A stretch of DNA of 10,350 nt, taken from positions 1 to 10,350 of the forward strand of contig JAUVLL010000080.1 of NCBI GenBank assembly GCA_030600745.1. The letters run 5' to 3'. Origin of the DNA: Spirochaetaceae bacterium. GTDB taxonomy: Bacteria > Spirochaetota > Spirochaetia > B11-G9. Shown here in pieces: positions 1 to 7,035 of this stretch. The translations under genes were made by a program, and so were the position numbers. Under the pieces are notes generated by a model. The model was not told the origin of the DNA, searched no databases, and worked only from the letters and a program-made list of their open reading frames with translations. Numbering within the stretch: position 1 is the stretch's first letter; each line of letters begins with the position of its first letter.

Positions 1-179
1 ATGAACATTTTGGTGACATTGTAATTAGCGACATCGGACACATTGAAACAAACAAATTATACGAAGGTGCCGATACATCAGATGAATACCGGCAGTACCT
101 TGAATCCCGATACTTCATAAGCCCGGATAACTTAGCAGCCAGATCATCAAAACTATCATCACTTATCTTTGCCCAGTAA
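1..179 (+). pseudogene. Fragment of an unidentified plus-strand gene, truncated against hsdR
   Basis: The third plus frame (codons from nt 3) is open from the left edge to TAA at 177-179, giving 58 residues. The first ~37 residues read like a genuine soluble protein: they start EHFGDIVISDIGHIETN and continue with acidic and aromatic residues (TSDEYRQYLESRY). The remaining ~20 residues lie antisense to well-conserved hsdR codons, so they are probably read-through across a junction near nt 100-110. I do not recognise the family. The reading rests on composition only, and the overlap with the open hsdR frame means one of the two is a shadow in this stretch. Confidence 0.35.
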
Positions 180-2320
180 TGGTTTGATTGGGCAAGTTTG
201 ATAATCGACTCTTCCCTGGCAACAACATTTACAGATAAGGGAAGCTCCCCAATAATCTCTGTGATATTATCCTTTAAAGCTTCAAACTTCTCTTTTTCAT
301 CTGCCAAAAATGCCAATGAAGTTTCCAGAAGATCTTTCTTAAAACGCATTGCTTTAAAATCTGTCTGGGACACCGTTCTAAAAAGAGGTTTTATGGTATT
401 CCGTAAAAACTCAATCTTTTCATGAGTCAACCGTGTCCAGAAGTTGTCATCTTTAATCTTGTCTAAATTAGCTGCTGATTCCTGAATAACAACTGAGTTT
501 TCCGGTAATTCCACTATCTGATTTCGGAGTTTTACAATCTCCTTTTCTGCAATTACAAGTTCCTGAATATCCAAAGCCTTTTCTATTTTATCCAGTCGAA
601 TGGCAACAAAACGTACAGGAAGTGGAACCTGAACAGTTAAGTCTTTACCTTTTGGATTTAGCTTAAAATACTCAAAATTATCCCAGCAGTCCAATATAAG
701 AAAACTATCTTTTTCTGTACACCAGGGTTTAATTTTCCCCGGATCCAAAAGCCTTGTGCCTCTGCCTATCATCTGCCAGAACCTGGTATAGGAATATACC
801 GGTTTTGCAAATACCAGATTAATAATTTCAAGAACATCTATTCCGGTATCCAGCATATCCACACTAAGTGCGATTCGGGGCATATCGTTTTTCTTAAACT
901 GGTCCAGAAGTCCACCCTTTCCATAGACTCTTGAGTCATCGGATACAAGGACCTTTGCCAGTTCACCCTTATATTCGGGATACAGTGCATCAAAAATCTG
1001 TTCAATTCTTCGAGCATGAGATATGGAAGTGCAGAAAAAGATTGTTTTACCCGGGAGAACACCATTAGGATCTTTTATGGATTCTTCCATGAACTCTTTC
1101 ACAATTAAAGCATTTGTGCCCTTATTAATAACTTTCTTTTCTATTTCTGTGCCTTCAAAATTGATTTCTGAAACCTCTTTCCCTTCAAGAATCAGTTTCT
1201 TCTGATCTTCCAGAGAAATTGTTCGTTTACTTATGCCTTCATCCTGAAACTTTGTATGGATCTTCATTACCTGGAAATTACAGAGGTATGGAGGAATATT
1301 GGTAACTGCCTCCTCATAGGTGTATGCAAAGGTTGGCAGACCATTATCACAATTAAAAAGCTTAAATGTATTGTGGTCAATGATATCTGTGGGAGTTGCA
1401 GTAAGCCCCAGACTAATGGCCTTGAAATAATCAAGGACCTCACCATAAGTATTGTATATGGAACGATGGCTCTCATCGATTACAATTAAATCAAAAAAAT
1501 GGGGAGAAAGAGAAGGGGGCTCTTCCTTTATAATATTCAGCATTCTGGGATAAGTAGATACATAGATACGACGATCTTTAGATATTTCCTTTTCACCATC
1601 ATGAGGCCAGCGTGGTTCATTTGGCAGATGTTCTTTAAATGCATCCAATCCCTGCTCACGTAAAGGGATTCTATCAACCAGAAATAATACCCTCTCTGCA
1701 TGACCTGCACGCATGAGAGCATCTACAAGAGCAATACAGGTTCTTGTTTTACCCGTTCCTGTTGCCATTACCAGAAGAAAGTTCCGATGTTTCTTCTCAA
1801 TACCTTCCATTACTGCCCGAATAGCCCTAATCTGATAATCCCTGCCGGCAATTCCGGTATTTATAAGTTCATCTGCCAAAGGTTTCCGATGTTCCCTTAT
1901 ATACTGGAAACGCTCCAGATCATCCCTGGAAGGGAATCCGACTACTCTTCTGGGCGGGTAATTTTCAAGGTCCCAGAAATAAATTTCAAGGCCATTGGTA
2001 TAAAAACAAAAAGGGAGCATACCACCATGCTCTTTCTGAATGTTACAGCAGTACTGCTTTGCCTGCTCCCTGCCAACCTCAGCATCTTTGGAACTCTTTT
2101 TTGCCTCTACAACAGCAAGAGGCTTACCATCTCTTCCCAACAGAACATAGTCACTGTACTGATGCCCTTCATAAGGTGTTCGGGGTTCAGAAACACCATC
2201 CGGCAATGGTATGGAAATATCGAACTCCTGGGATACCTGTGAAAGATTATACACATCCCAACCGGCAGATAAGAGTTTTGTGTCAATAAGTTCTATTCGT
2301 GTTTCTGCTTCTGTCTTCAT
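1..2320 (-). CDS. hsdR: Type I restriction enzyme R subunit (EcoEI-like HsdR), 3' end off-window and probably broken
   Basis: The frame is open from ATG at 2320 to the window edge (773 codons) with no internal stop; an in-frame TAA lies 9 nt upstream of the ATG. HsdR is the ATP-dependent translocase/endonuclease of type I restriction complexes. Visible parts in order: a nuclease domain with D57 and E72-A-K74 (PD-(D/E)xK pattern); Walker A ATGTGKT at 186-192; DESH at 282-285; GLTATP at 305-310; helicase motif VI QMIGRGTR at 516-523; and an EcoEI_R_C-like C-terminal region from about 590 to MKYR at 735-738. After R738 (about nt 107) the translation turns into Ser/Cys/Pro-rich sequence unlike the family, while the plus strand there looks coding, so the true 3' end seems lost. 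The Shine-Dalgarno is weak (AAGAAG). No hsdM or hsdS is visible. Family identity is confident; the state of the 3' end is inferred. Confidence 0.88.
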   Translation of the reverse strand, partial: MKTEAETRIELIDTKLLSAGWDVYNLSQVSQEFDISIPLPDGVSEPRTPYEGHQYSDYVLLGRDGKPLAVVEAKKSSKDAEVGREQAKQYCCNIQKEHGGMLPFCFYTNGLEIYFWDLENYPPRRVVGFPSRDDLERFQYIREHRKPLADELINTGIAGRDYQIRAIRAVMEGIEKKHRNFLLVMATGTGKTRTCIALVDALMRAGHAERVLFLVDRIPLREQGLDAFKEHLPNEPRWPHDGEKEISKDRRIYVSTYPRMLNIIKEEPPSLSPHFFDLIVIDESHRSIYNTYGEVLDYFKAISLGLTATPTDIIDHNTFKLFNCDNGLPTFAYTYEEAVTNIPPYLCNFQVMKIHTKFQDEGISKRTISLEDQKKLILEGKEVSEINFEGTEIEKKVINKGTNALIVKEFMEESIKDPNGVLPGKTIFFCTSISHARRIEQIFDALYPEYKGELAKVLVSDDSRVYGKGGLLDQFKKNDMPRIALSVDMLDTGIDVLEIINLVFAKPVYSYTRFWQMIGRGTRLLDPGKIKPWCTEKDSFLILDCWDNFEYFKLNPKGKDLTVQVPLPVRFVAIRLDKIEKALDIQELVIAEKEIVKLRNQIVELPENSVVIQESAANLDKIKDDNFWTRLTHEKIEFLRNTIKPLFRTVSQTDFKAMRFKKDLLETSLAFLADEKEKFEALKDNITEIIGELPLSVNVVAREESIIKLAQSNHYWAKISDDSFDDLAAKLSGLMKYRDSRYCRYSSDVSAPSYNLFVSMCPMSLITMSPKCS

Positions 2321-2351
2321 TACTTCTTAATTCTGTTAATCTCTTTTTCTT

Positions 2352-2380
2352 ATCATAGGCCAAACTCTTACTTACTGCAA
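2352..2380 (-). promoter_or_regulatory. Putative sigma70 promoter of hsdR
   Basis: On the minus strand, TTGCAG (2375-2380) is followed after exactly 17 nt by TATGAT (2352-2357). That predicts a transcript start near 2345 and a leader of about 25 nt before the hsdR ATG at 2320. It lies in the 81-nt gap after the upstream ATPase gene, where I see no terminator hairpin, so hsdR could also receive read-through. Pattern match only. Confidence 0.5.
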
Positions 2381-2401
2381 ATTCCTATAGATTAAATCAT
2401 A

Positions 2402-3658
2402 TTATTCCCGCAGCCAGTCTAAATATGAAACTGCGGAATCTGTAGATGCTGATAATTTTGTCTCATCCAGCACAATAATTTTTCCATTGCTATGGGGATG
2501 AAGGCTGAGACCCAGATCCAATCCGCGTAATTCTCTTACTGCATTCTCTTCTGTTAGTGAAAAACACACCTGACAGGCACCATTTTCATAAATGAAATCT
2601 GTCTCTCCCTGTGCTGTTCGGAAAAAGGAAAGGGGAGTATTTCCCATGCGAATCAGATCAAGAAATACAAGATTTTCAAAAGCTTTTCCTTTATCTGACG
2701 GAAAACTTTTTACATGATTATAAATTCCACTGTCAACCAAATACACCTTTTTTAAGCCTGTATTTCCTTTATTCCTATTGTTTATAAAATAGACAAAAAA
2801 TGAATCCTCAAAATACTTAAGATACAAATGGAGAGTGTCTTTAGATACTTTTAATCCCTGACTTTTAAAATCATTAAACCATTTGTTTATACTGATCTCT
2901 TTTGTAAATGATTGAACCAGTTTCCAGAACAGTTTATCGATAATATGGATATTCTTTACCGAATATCTCTCAATGATATCTCTGAACAGCATTACATCCA
3001 GATAGGAAGATAACAGATTTGATTTTGTTTCATCCTTTTCACTTAAAACAACTTCAGGAAAGCCCCCCCATTTAAGAAAATCCATTAGAAGATTTATCAT
3101 TACAGCCCTTTGTTTTGTAGTAAGATTTCCTCCGGATATAGTGTTAACACCCTTGAATTTCAGATACTCCGGAAAATTCAATGGATATAAATAGAAATTC
3201 ATCACTTTACCCCGAAGTACCGAAGCAAGATCCTCCACAACCATTTTAGATGATGATCCTGTTATAAATATCTTATAACCTTTATTCAGCAGTAATTTTA
3301 GTCCCCTTTCAAATCCTGCTATTTCCTGTATCTCATCAAAAAAAAAGTATGGTTTATAATCCGGAAAGAGTTCGTAATATGCTGTAAGAGTCAGCTCGAA
3401 ATCTACGGGTGTATAGTCTTCCACTGAAATTTCAGAGAAATCAATAAAAACAATTTGTTCTTTCTGCAGATCAAGTTCACCGGTTATCTGTTTTAAAAAA
3501 TAAGTTTTACCCGCTCTCCTGGGACCCATAATAGCCACAATCTTTTCAAGTCTATCCAAATCCTTATATGGGAGTATTTTATCTCTGGGAATATATTTCC
3601 TGTTCCAGACTGTTTCCTGATTATCCAGTATAATTTGTTTTAATCTTTCCTTATCCAT
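2402..3658 (-). CDS. AAA_14 / DUF4143 family ATPase
   Basis: A 418-residue protein with the standard layout of this family. The N-terminal P-loop domain has Walker A GPRRAGKT (45-52, Lys51), Walker B YFFFDEIQ (104-111, Asp108-Glu109) and a sensor-like ITGSSS (132-137), followed by SVLRG (146-150), where a conserved arginine usually sits. The C-terminal DUF4143 part, a degenerate PD-(D/E)xK-like fold, includes VYLVDSGIYN, GKAFENLVFLDL and GETDFIYENGACQVCF; the catalytic ExK position reads Gln-Val-Cys, so nuclease activity is unlikely. The length is normal and the gene looks intact. These ATPases are widespread and scattered in accessory DNA; their cellular role is mostly unknown. The ATG at 3658 has an in-frame TAA 9 nt upstream and no Shine-Dalgarno, which fits a leaderless transcript. 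It sits between a GC-rich repeat island and hsdR, on the same strand as both neighbouring genes. Confidence 0.92.
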   Translation of the reverse strand: MDKERLKQIILDNQETVWNRKYIPRDKILPYKDLDRLEKIVAIMGPRRAGKTYFLKQITGELDLQKEQIVFIDFSEISVEDYTPVDFELTLTAYYELFPDYKPYFFFDEIQEIAGFERGLKLLLNKGYKIFITGSSSKMVVEDLASVLRGKVMNFYLYPLNFPEYLKFKGVNTISGGNLTTKQRAVMINLLMDFLKWGGFPEVVLSEKDETKSNLLSSYLDVMLFRDIIERYSVKNIHIIDKLFWKLVQSFTKEISINKWFNDFKSQGLKVSKDTLHLYLKYFEDSFFVYFINNRNKGNTGLKKVYLVDSGIYNHVKSFPSDKGKAFENLVFLDLIRMGNTPLSFFRTAQGETDFIYENGACQVCFSLTEENAVRELRGLDLGLSLHPHSNGKIIVLDETKLSASTDSAVSYLDWLRE

Positions 3659-3664
3659 AAGGAC

Positions 3665-3693
3665 ATATTATCACAAACTATCCCTATAAACAA
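3665..3693 (-). promoter_or_regulatory. Putative promoter of the ATPase gene, giving a leaderless mRNA
   Basis: On the minus strand, TTGTTT (3688-3693) and TAATAT (3665-3670) are separated by exactly 17 nt. The -10 hexamer ends only 6 nt before the ATG at 3658, so transcription should begin at or next to the start codon, which explains the missing Shine-Dalgarno. The -35 hexamer is weak. The assignment comes from pattern and spacing only. Confidence 0.5.
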
Positions 3694-3705
3694 GGATAGT
3701 TTGTG
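3672..3705. repeat. Perfect 12-bp inverted repeat bracketing the -35 of the ATPase promoter
   Basis: CACAAACTATCC (3672-3683) and GGATAGTTTGTG (3694-3705) are exact reverse complements around a 10-nt spacer. One arm fills most of the -35/-10 spacer and the other lies just upstream of the -35 hexamer, which is where a dimeric repressor would bind. No run of T follows on either strand, so it does not look like an intrinsic terminator. The operator role is inferred; the repeat itself is certain. Confidence 0.7.
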
Positions 3706-3732
3706 TTTAATAAAATAAATGTTAGGGATTGG

Positions 3733-3850
3733 ATGGGCGCCGCAGGCGGTCGGTTTTGTAGGGGCCGATTTATCGCGCCCATGCAATAACCGACGGAACC
3801 CCTGGAAAGCCCGGCCCTGTAGGGGCGGGGTCACCCCGCCCTTAGAGGGC
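3733..3850. repeat. GC-rich palindromic repeat island with two TGTAGGGGC units
   Basis: This stretch is strikingly GC-rich against AT-rich flanks and encodes nothing convincing. Two direct copies of TGTAGGGGC (3757-3765 and 3818-3826) each lead into a GCCC-ending palindrome. The second is perfect: GGGCGGGG, a 3-nt loop, CCCCGCCC (3823-3841). The first is an imperfect hairpin at 3761-3780 around a TTTA loop. Longer inverted repeats also occur: ATGGGCGC/GCGCCCAT (3733-3740 with 3775-3782) and GTCGGTT/AACCGAC (3749-3755 with 3788-3794), which interleave. A further GCCCT/AGGGC hairpin spans 3838-3850. This resembles the short intergenic GTAGGGGC-type repeats that are dispersed in many bacterial genomes. 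It fills most of the 240-nt gap between ftsK and the ATPase gene. Confidence 0.75.
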
Positions 3851-3898
3851 AACACCCAAAAAATCTATAAAAAGGGAAGGGACATAAAACCCTCGGAT

Positions 3899-6196
3899 CT
3901 AATCCCGAACCCTGTCCGGTACATGCAGAATCTCTCTGGGTTTACTGCCGTTCGGAGGTCCAACTATACCCCTGGCTTCCATCTCTTCCACTATTCTGGC
4001 AGCTCTGTTATAACCAATTTGAAGTCTGCGTTGGAGATATGAGGCGGAGGCTTTTCCTGCTGTAACAACAGTTTCTACAGCTTTATCCATTAAAGGATCA
4101 TTAGTGCTGTAACTTCCTGTATCTGTTGTATCTTCATCGTCATCATCGTAGAAAATTTCATCATCTATATAATCCGGTTCACCAAGGGTTTTTATATAGG
4201 CTGTTACAGCCTCAACTTCGGTGTCCGAGAGGAAAGCTCCCTGGATTCGTGTTAATGAGGGGTCCCAGGCAGAGGAAAAAAGCATATCACCCTGACCGAG
4301 CAGTTTATCTGCACCTGCAGTATCCAGAATTATTCTTGAATCAATTTTATTGGATACCATAAAAGCAATCCGGCTTGGAATATTTGCCTTAATAAGACCG
4401 GTGATAACATCTATAGAAGGCCTTTGTGTTGCAAGAACAAGGTGTATGCCAACAGCCCTGGCCATAGCGGCAAGTCGGGCGAGAATAGATTCAAGCTCTT
4501 TACCGGAAGTTGCTATCAAATCGGCAAACTCATCAACAACAACAACTATGTAGGGAAGCTTTTTTGTAGAAATCCGGTTACGTTTAATTTTTTTATTATA
4601 GGATCGTATATCCCGGACACCCATGGAATCAAGGAGAGCATACCGCTGTTCCATTATATATATACAGTACTGAAGCGCCTGAAACGCCCTTTTAGGTTCT
4701 GTTATTACAGGAGTCAGCAAATGGGGTATATCGTTGTATAGTTTAAGCTCCACAATTTTAGGATCGATTAAAAGAAGCCGAACCTGGTCCGGCGTCCGTT
4801 TATAAAGTATCGAACAGATAAGTGCATTAACACATACTGATTTCCCGGAACCGGTTGCACCGGCTATTAAAAGGTGGGGCGTTTTTACAAGATCAATAAT
4901 CTGCGTATTTCCTGTAATATCCTTACCTATGGCAACAGGTATCTGTTTTTTAGGATCCTGAAACTTATCATCGTTGAGCATCTCCTTGAAAGATACTATG
5001 GCTCTCTCTTTATTGGGAATCTCTATGCCTACAGCATGTTTCCCGGGTATGGGAGCAACAATTCTTACTCTGGAAGCAGCTAAACGCATGGCTATATTAT
5101 CTGCCAGATTAGCAATTTTGGATAACTTGACTCCCGGAGCCGGAAGGATCTCAAACATAGTTATAACAGGACCCTTCTGTATTCCGGTTACTTCCGCCTT
5201 TATTTTAAACTCTTCAAGGGTATCTTTGAGTATTCCCGCTGCAAGCCTGGTCTGATCATCAATTACCCAGTAGTGACCGTTTGAATAATTATTAAGGATA
5301 TTTTCTGAAGGAACACTATAATTTGCATAGGTAAATTTTTTCTTCGGCTTTTCCTTTAATATTCCGGATACAGAACTATCCTCGAAACCACTGGAGGAAT
5401 CACCCGTATTGATCAGATGCCCCTCTCCTACATCAGAAAAAACCTCATCTTCAGGATCTGATTCATTGTAAGTATCGTAATCATCCATTTCTTCCACTTC
5501 ATCTACTTCTTCAAGCTCTTCCACTACATCATCACCATAATCAATGGAAAAACCCTTTCCAGTTTCTAAAGATTCAGAAGATATTGATTTTAGATTGTTC
5601 AGGGGACGTAATTCAGGAAGATCTACATAAGTTTTCTCTGAATGACTTTCAGAATATAATGTACTATTTTCTGCTTCAAAACGATCAGAAAGTACTCCGG
5701 GACGAAGGATTGCGGGGGTTGAATAAGTTTCTTCTGAGATATCACCTGGTTCTTCTACAACTTCTTTCAAAGCAGCAGAGCTGCCGCTAAACATTTTCAT
5801 GCTTAAAATATAGATTAGTAAAATTTCAACCAATAACAAAAGGAAAAGAAGAAAAGAACCCTCTTTCCTCCCCATAATATTAACTATGAAAAGAACAGGA
5901 GAAGAGGTATCAATCTCTAAAAAGACTTTTAAAAACAGCACTAGTGTTATAAATGGTAAAATAGTACTTGTAAGTAGAATTACCCACTTAACACTGAAAT
6001 TTTTCCTGAAAGCTAATATTGCTGCTGCAAATATATACAATGGGATGTAAAATGACACGTAAGCGAAACTTTTTCTTAGGAAATCTCCGGAAATATTGCT
6101 AATTCCATAAAAACTTAAACTAATAACTGTAAGGAAAAAAACTCCAAGTAATCCGAGTACAGCTGCTGAATAGTATGATAATTTACCTTTATACAT
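3899..6196 (-). CDS. ftsK: DNA translocase FtsK/SpoIIIE
   Basis: A 765-residue membrane-anchored DNA pump that clears and aligns chromosome termini at the division septum. Four hydrophobic segments (about 11-30, 46-63, 69-92, 113-133) anchor it in the inner membrane. They are followed by a low-complexity acidic linker (about 145-280, densest at 222-252), the FtsK alpha domain (about 320-410), and the RecA-like motor with Walker A GATGSGKS (446-453, Lys452), Walker B VVVVDEFAD (551-559) and LATQRPS (588-594). A second acidic patch (677-691, including DDDDED) leads into the C-terminal winged-helix gamma domain (about 700-760), the part that reads orienting DNA motifs in known FtsK proteins. Total length is normal for the short-linker class. 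The start ATG at 6196 has AAGGGAG 4 nt upstream. It is the last gene of the lysM-slt-uppP-ftsK run, 44 nt after uppP. No strong terminator is seen downstream; a 4-bp AGGG/CCCT stem before a short T-run is all there is. Confidence 0.97.
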   Translation of the reverse strand: MYKGKLSYYSAAVLGLLGVFFLTVISLSFYGISNISGDFLRKSFAYVSFYIPLYIFAAAILAFRKNFSVKWVILLTSTILPFITLVLFLKVFLEIDTSSPVLFIVNIMGRKEGSFLLFLLLLVEILLIYILSMKMFSGSSAALKEVVEEPGDISEETYSTPAILRPGVLSDRFEAENSTLYSESHSEKTYVDLPELRPLNNLKSISSESLETGKGFSIDYGDDVVEELEEVDEVEEMDDYDTYNESDPEDEVFSDVGEGHLINTGDSSSGFEDSSVSGILKEKPKKKFTYANYSVPSENILNNYSNGHYWVIDDQTRLAAGILKDTLEEFKIKAEVTGIQKGPVITMFEILPAPGVKLSKIANLADNIAMRLAASRVRIVAPIPGKHAVGIEIPNKERAIVSFKEMLNDDKFQDPKKQIPVAIGKDITGNTQIIDLVKTPHLLIAGATGSGKSVCVNALICSILYKRTPDQVRLLLIDPKIVELKLYNDIPHLLTPVITEPKRAFQALQYCIYIMEQRYALLDSMGVRDIRSYNKKIKRNRISTKKLPYIVVVVDEFADLIATSGKELESILARLAAMARAVGIHLVLATQRPSIDVITGLIKANIPSRIAFMVSNKIDSRIILDTAGADKLLGQGDMLFSSAWDPSLTRIQGAFLSDTEVEAVTAYIKTLGEPDYIDDEIFYDDDDEDTTDTGSYSTNDPLMDKAVETVVTAGKASASYLQRRLQIGYNRAARIVEEMEARGIVGPPNGSKPREILHVPDRVRD

Positions 6197-6240
6197 GAAT
6201 CTCCCTTACTTCGTTATCGGATTCTTAAAAGAAAACTGAA

Positions 6241-7032
6241 CTATCTGAAGAATACCAATCCTACAATTCCCAGGGGAATTAAATAGATACTGAAGAAATA
6301 GAGATTCCCCTTTTTTATAAGTTTTAACAACAGCTTAAGACTAAATAATCCTACAATAAACGCAGATATCATACCTGCCCCAATAACTACAGGGTCTACC
6401 ATATCCAGTAGTCCTGTTGCATCCTTAAATTCAAGGATAAAAGCTCCGAATATAGCCGGCACAGATATTAAAAATGAATACTCACCGGCTTTCTCCCTGT
6501 CCATACCGGAAAGAAGGGCTGCAGATATAGTGATACCGGATCTGGAAATTCCTGGAAGAACTCCAAGACCCTGACTTATTCCGGTTATTACACTCTGCTT
6601 TATACCAATACTGCTGTAATTAATATTACCACCCCAAAACTTACTCCCTATCAGTATAAGACCTGTAATAATAAAGAAGATATAAATAATCGATATATAT
6701 TTATCCACATCAAACTCATTCAAAATTAATCCGATTACTCCTGTAAATACTGTGGATACAAGAATCATCAGGAAAAGCTTCCTGTTAGCTTTATCTTCTT
6801 TATCCAGGCCTGTCCGTTTAAAAAGAGAAACAAGGATTTTAATTATTCTACTTCTAAAAACTATAAGAATAACCAGTAAAGTTGAAATATGAAGAAGAAT
6901 ATCAAAAAGAACTGGTACCTCCTGTAGATGCATAAATGATTCAACAACAGTAAGATGGCCCGAACTTGAAACAGGCAGGAATTCTGTAAACCCCTGAAGA
7001 ACACCAAGCAGAACAGATTGAATAAATGTCAT
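6241..7032 (-). CDS. uppP: Undecaprenyl-diphosphatase UppP (BacA)
   Basis: A 263-residue polytopic membrane protein that dephosphorylates undecaprenyl diphosphate to undecaprenyl phosphate (EC 3.6.1.27), recycling the lipid carrier for peptidoglycan and other envelope polymers. Both signature motifs are intact: the Q13xxxE17 segment in LQGFTEFLPVSSSGHL (12-27, with His26), and PGISRSGIT (160-168, with the catalytic-type Arg164). Hydrophobic segments run through the whole protein and the length matches the family. The ATG at 7032 is preceded by AGGA 8 nt upstream, inside the last codons of the lytic transglycosylase gene, and only 3 nt separate the two genes, so translation is probably coupled. 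In other bacteria members of this family confer bacitracin resistance when overproduced. Confidence 0.97.
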   Translation of the reverse strand: MTFIQSVLLGVLQGFTEFLPVSSSGHLTVVESFMHLQEVPVLFDILLHISTLLVILIVFRSRIIKILVSLFKRTGLDKEDKANRKLFLMILVSTVFTGVIGLILNEFDVDKYISIIYIFFIITGLILIGSKFWGGNINYSSIGIKQSVITGISQGLGVLPGISRSGITISAALLSGMDREKAGEYSFLISVPAIFGAFILEFKDATGLLDMVDPVVIGAGMISAFIVGLFSLKLLLKLIKKGNLYFFSIYLIPLGIVGLVFFR

Positions 7033-7035
7033 AAA

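Noticed and set aside
1700..2289. Plus-strand open frames of 180 and 76 codons
   Set aside because: Fully antisense to HsdR nuclease and helicase codons that carry clear family motifs.
1..2320. hsdR carrying internal frameshifts, suggested by the short minus-strand ORFs inside it
   Set aside because: Translating from ATG 2320 gives one uninterrupted frame with all motifs in order up to residue 738; the short ORFs are other-frame shadows.
3874..3881. GGGAAGGG on the plus strand just past ftsK, matching the E. coli KOPS consensus, and GAGAAGGG at 1510-1517, matching the B. subtilis SRS
   Set aside because: One or two matches to short degenerate motifs are expected by chance in 10 kb, and the motif read by this FtsK is unknown. 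Genome-wide skew would be needed.
3853..3898. Intrinsic terminator for the ftsK operon
   Set aside because: On the minus strand only a 4-bp AGGG/CCCT stem precedes a short T-run; too weak to annotate.
3640..4042. Short open frames on both strands over the GC-rich repeat (71 and 107 residues)
   Set aside because: They consist of Pro/Gly/Arg-rich translation of the palindromic repeat and then run into antisense ftsK or ATPase codons. No credible ribosome site or domain.
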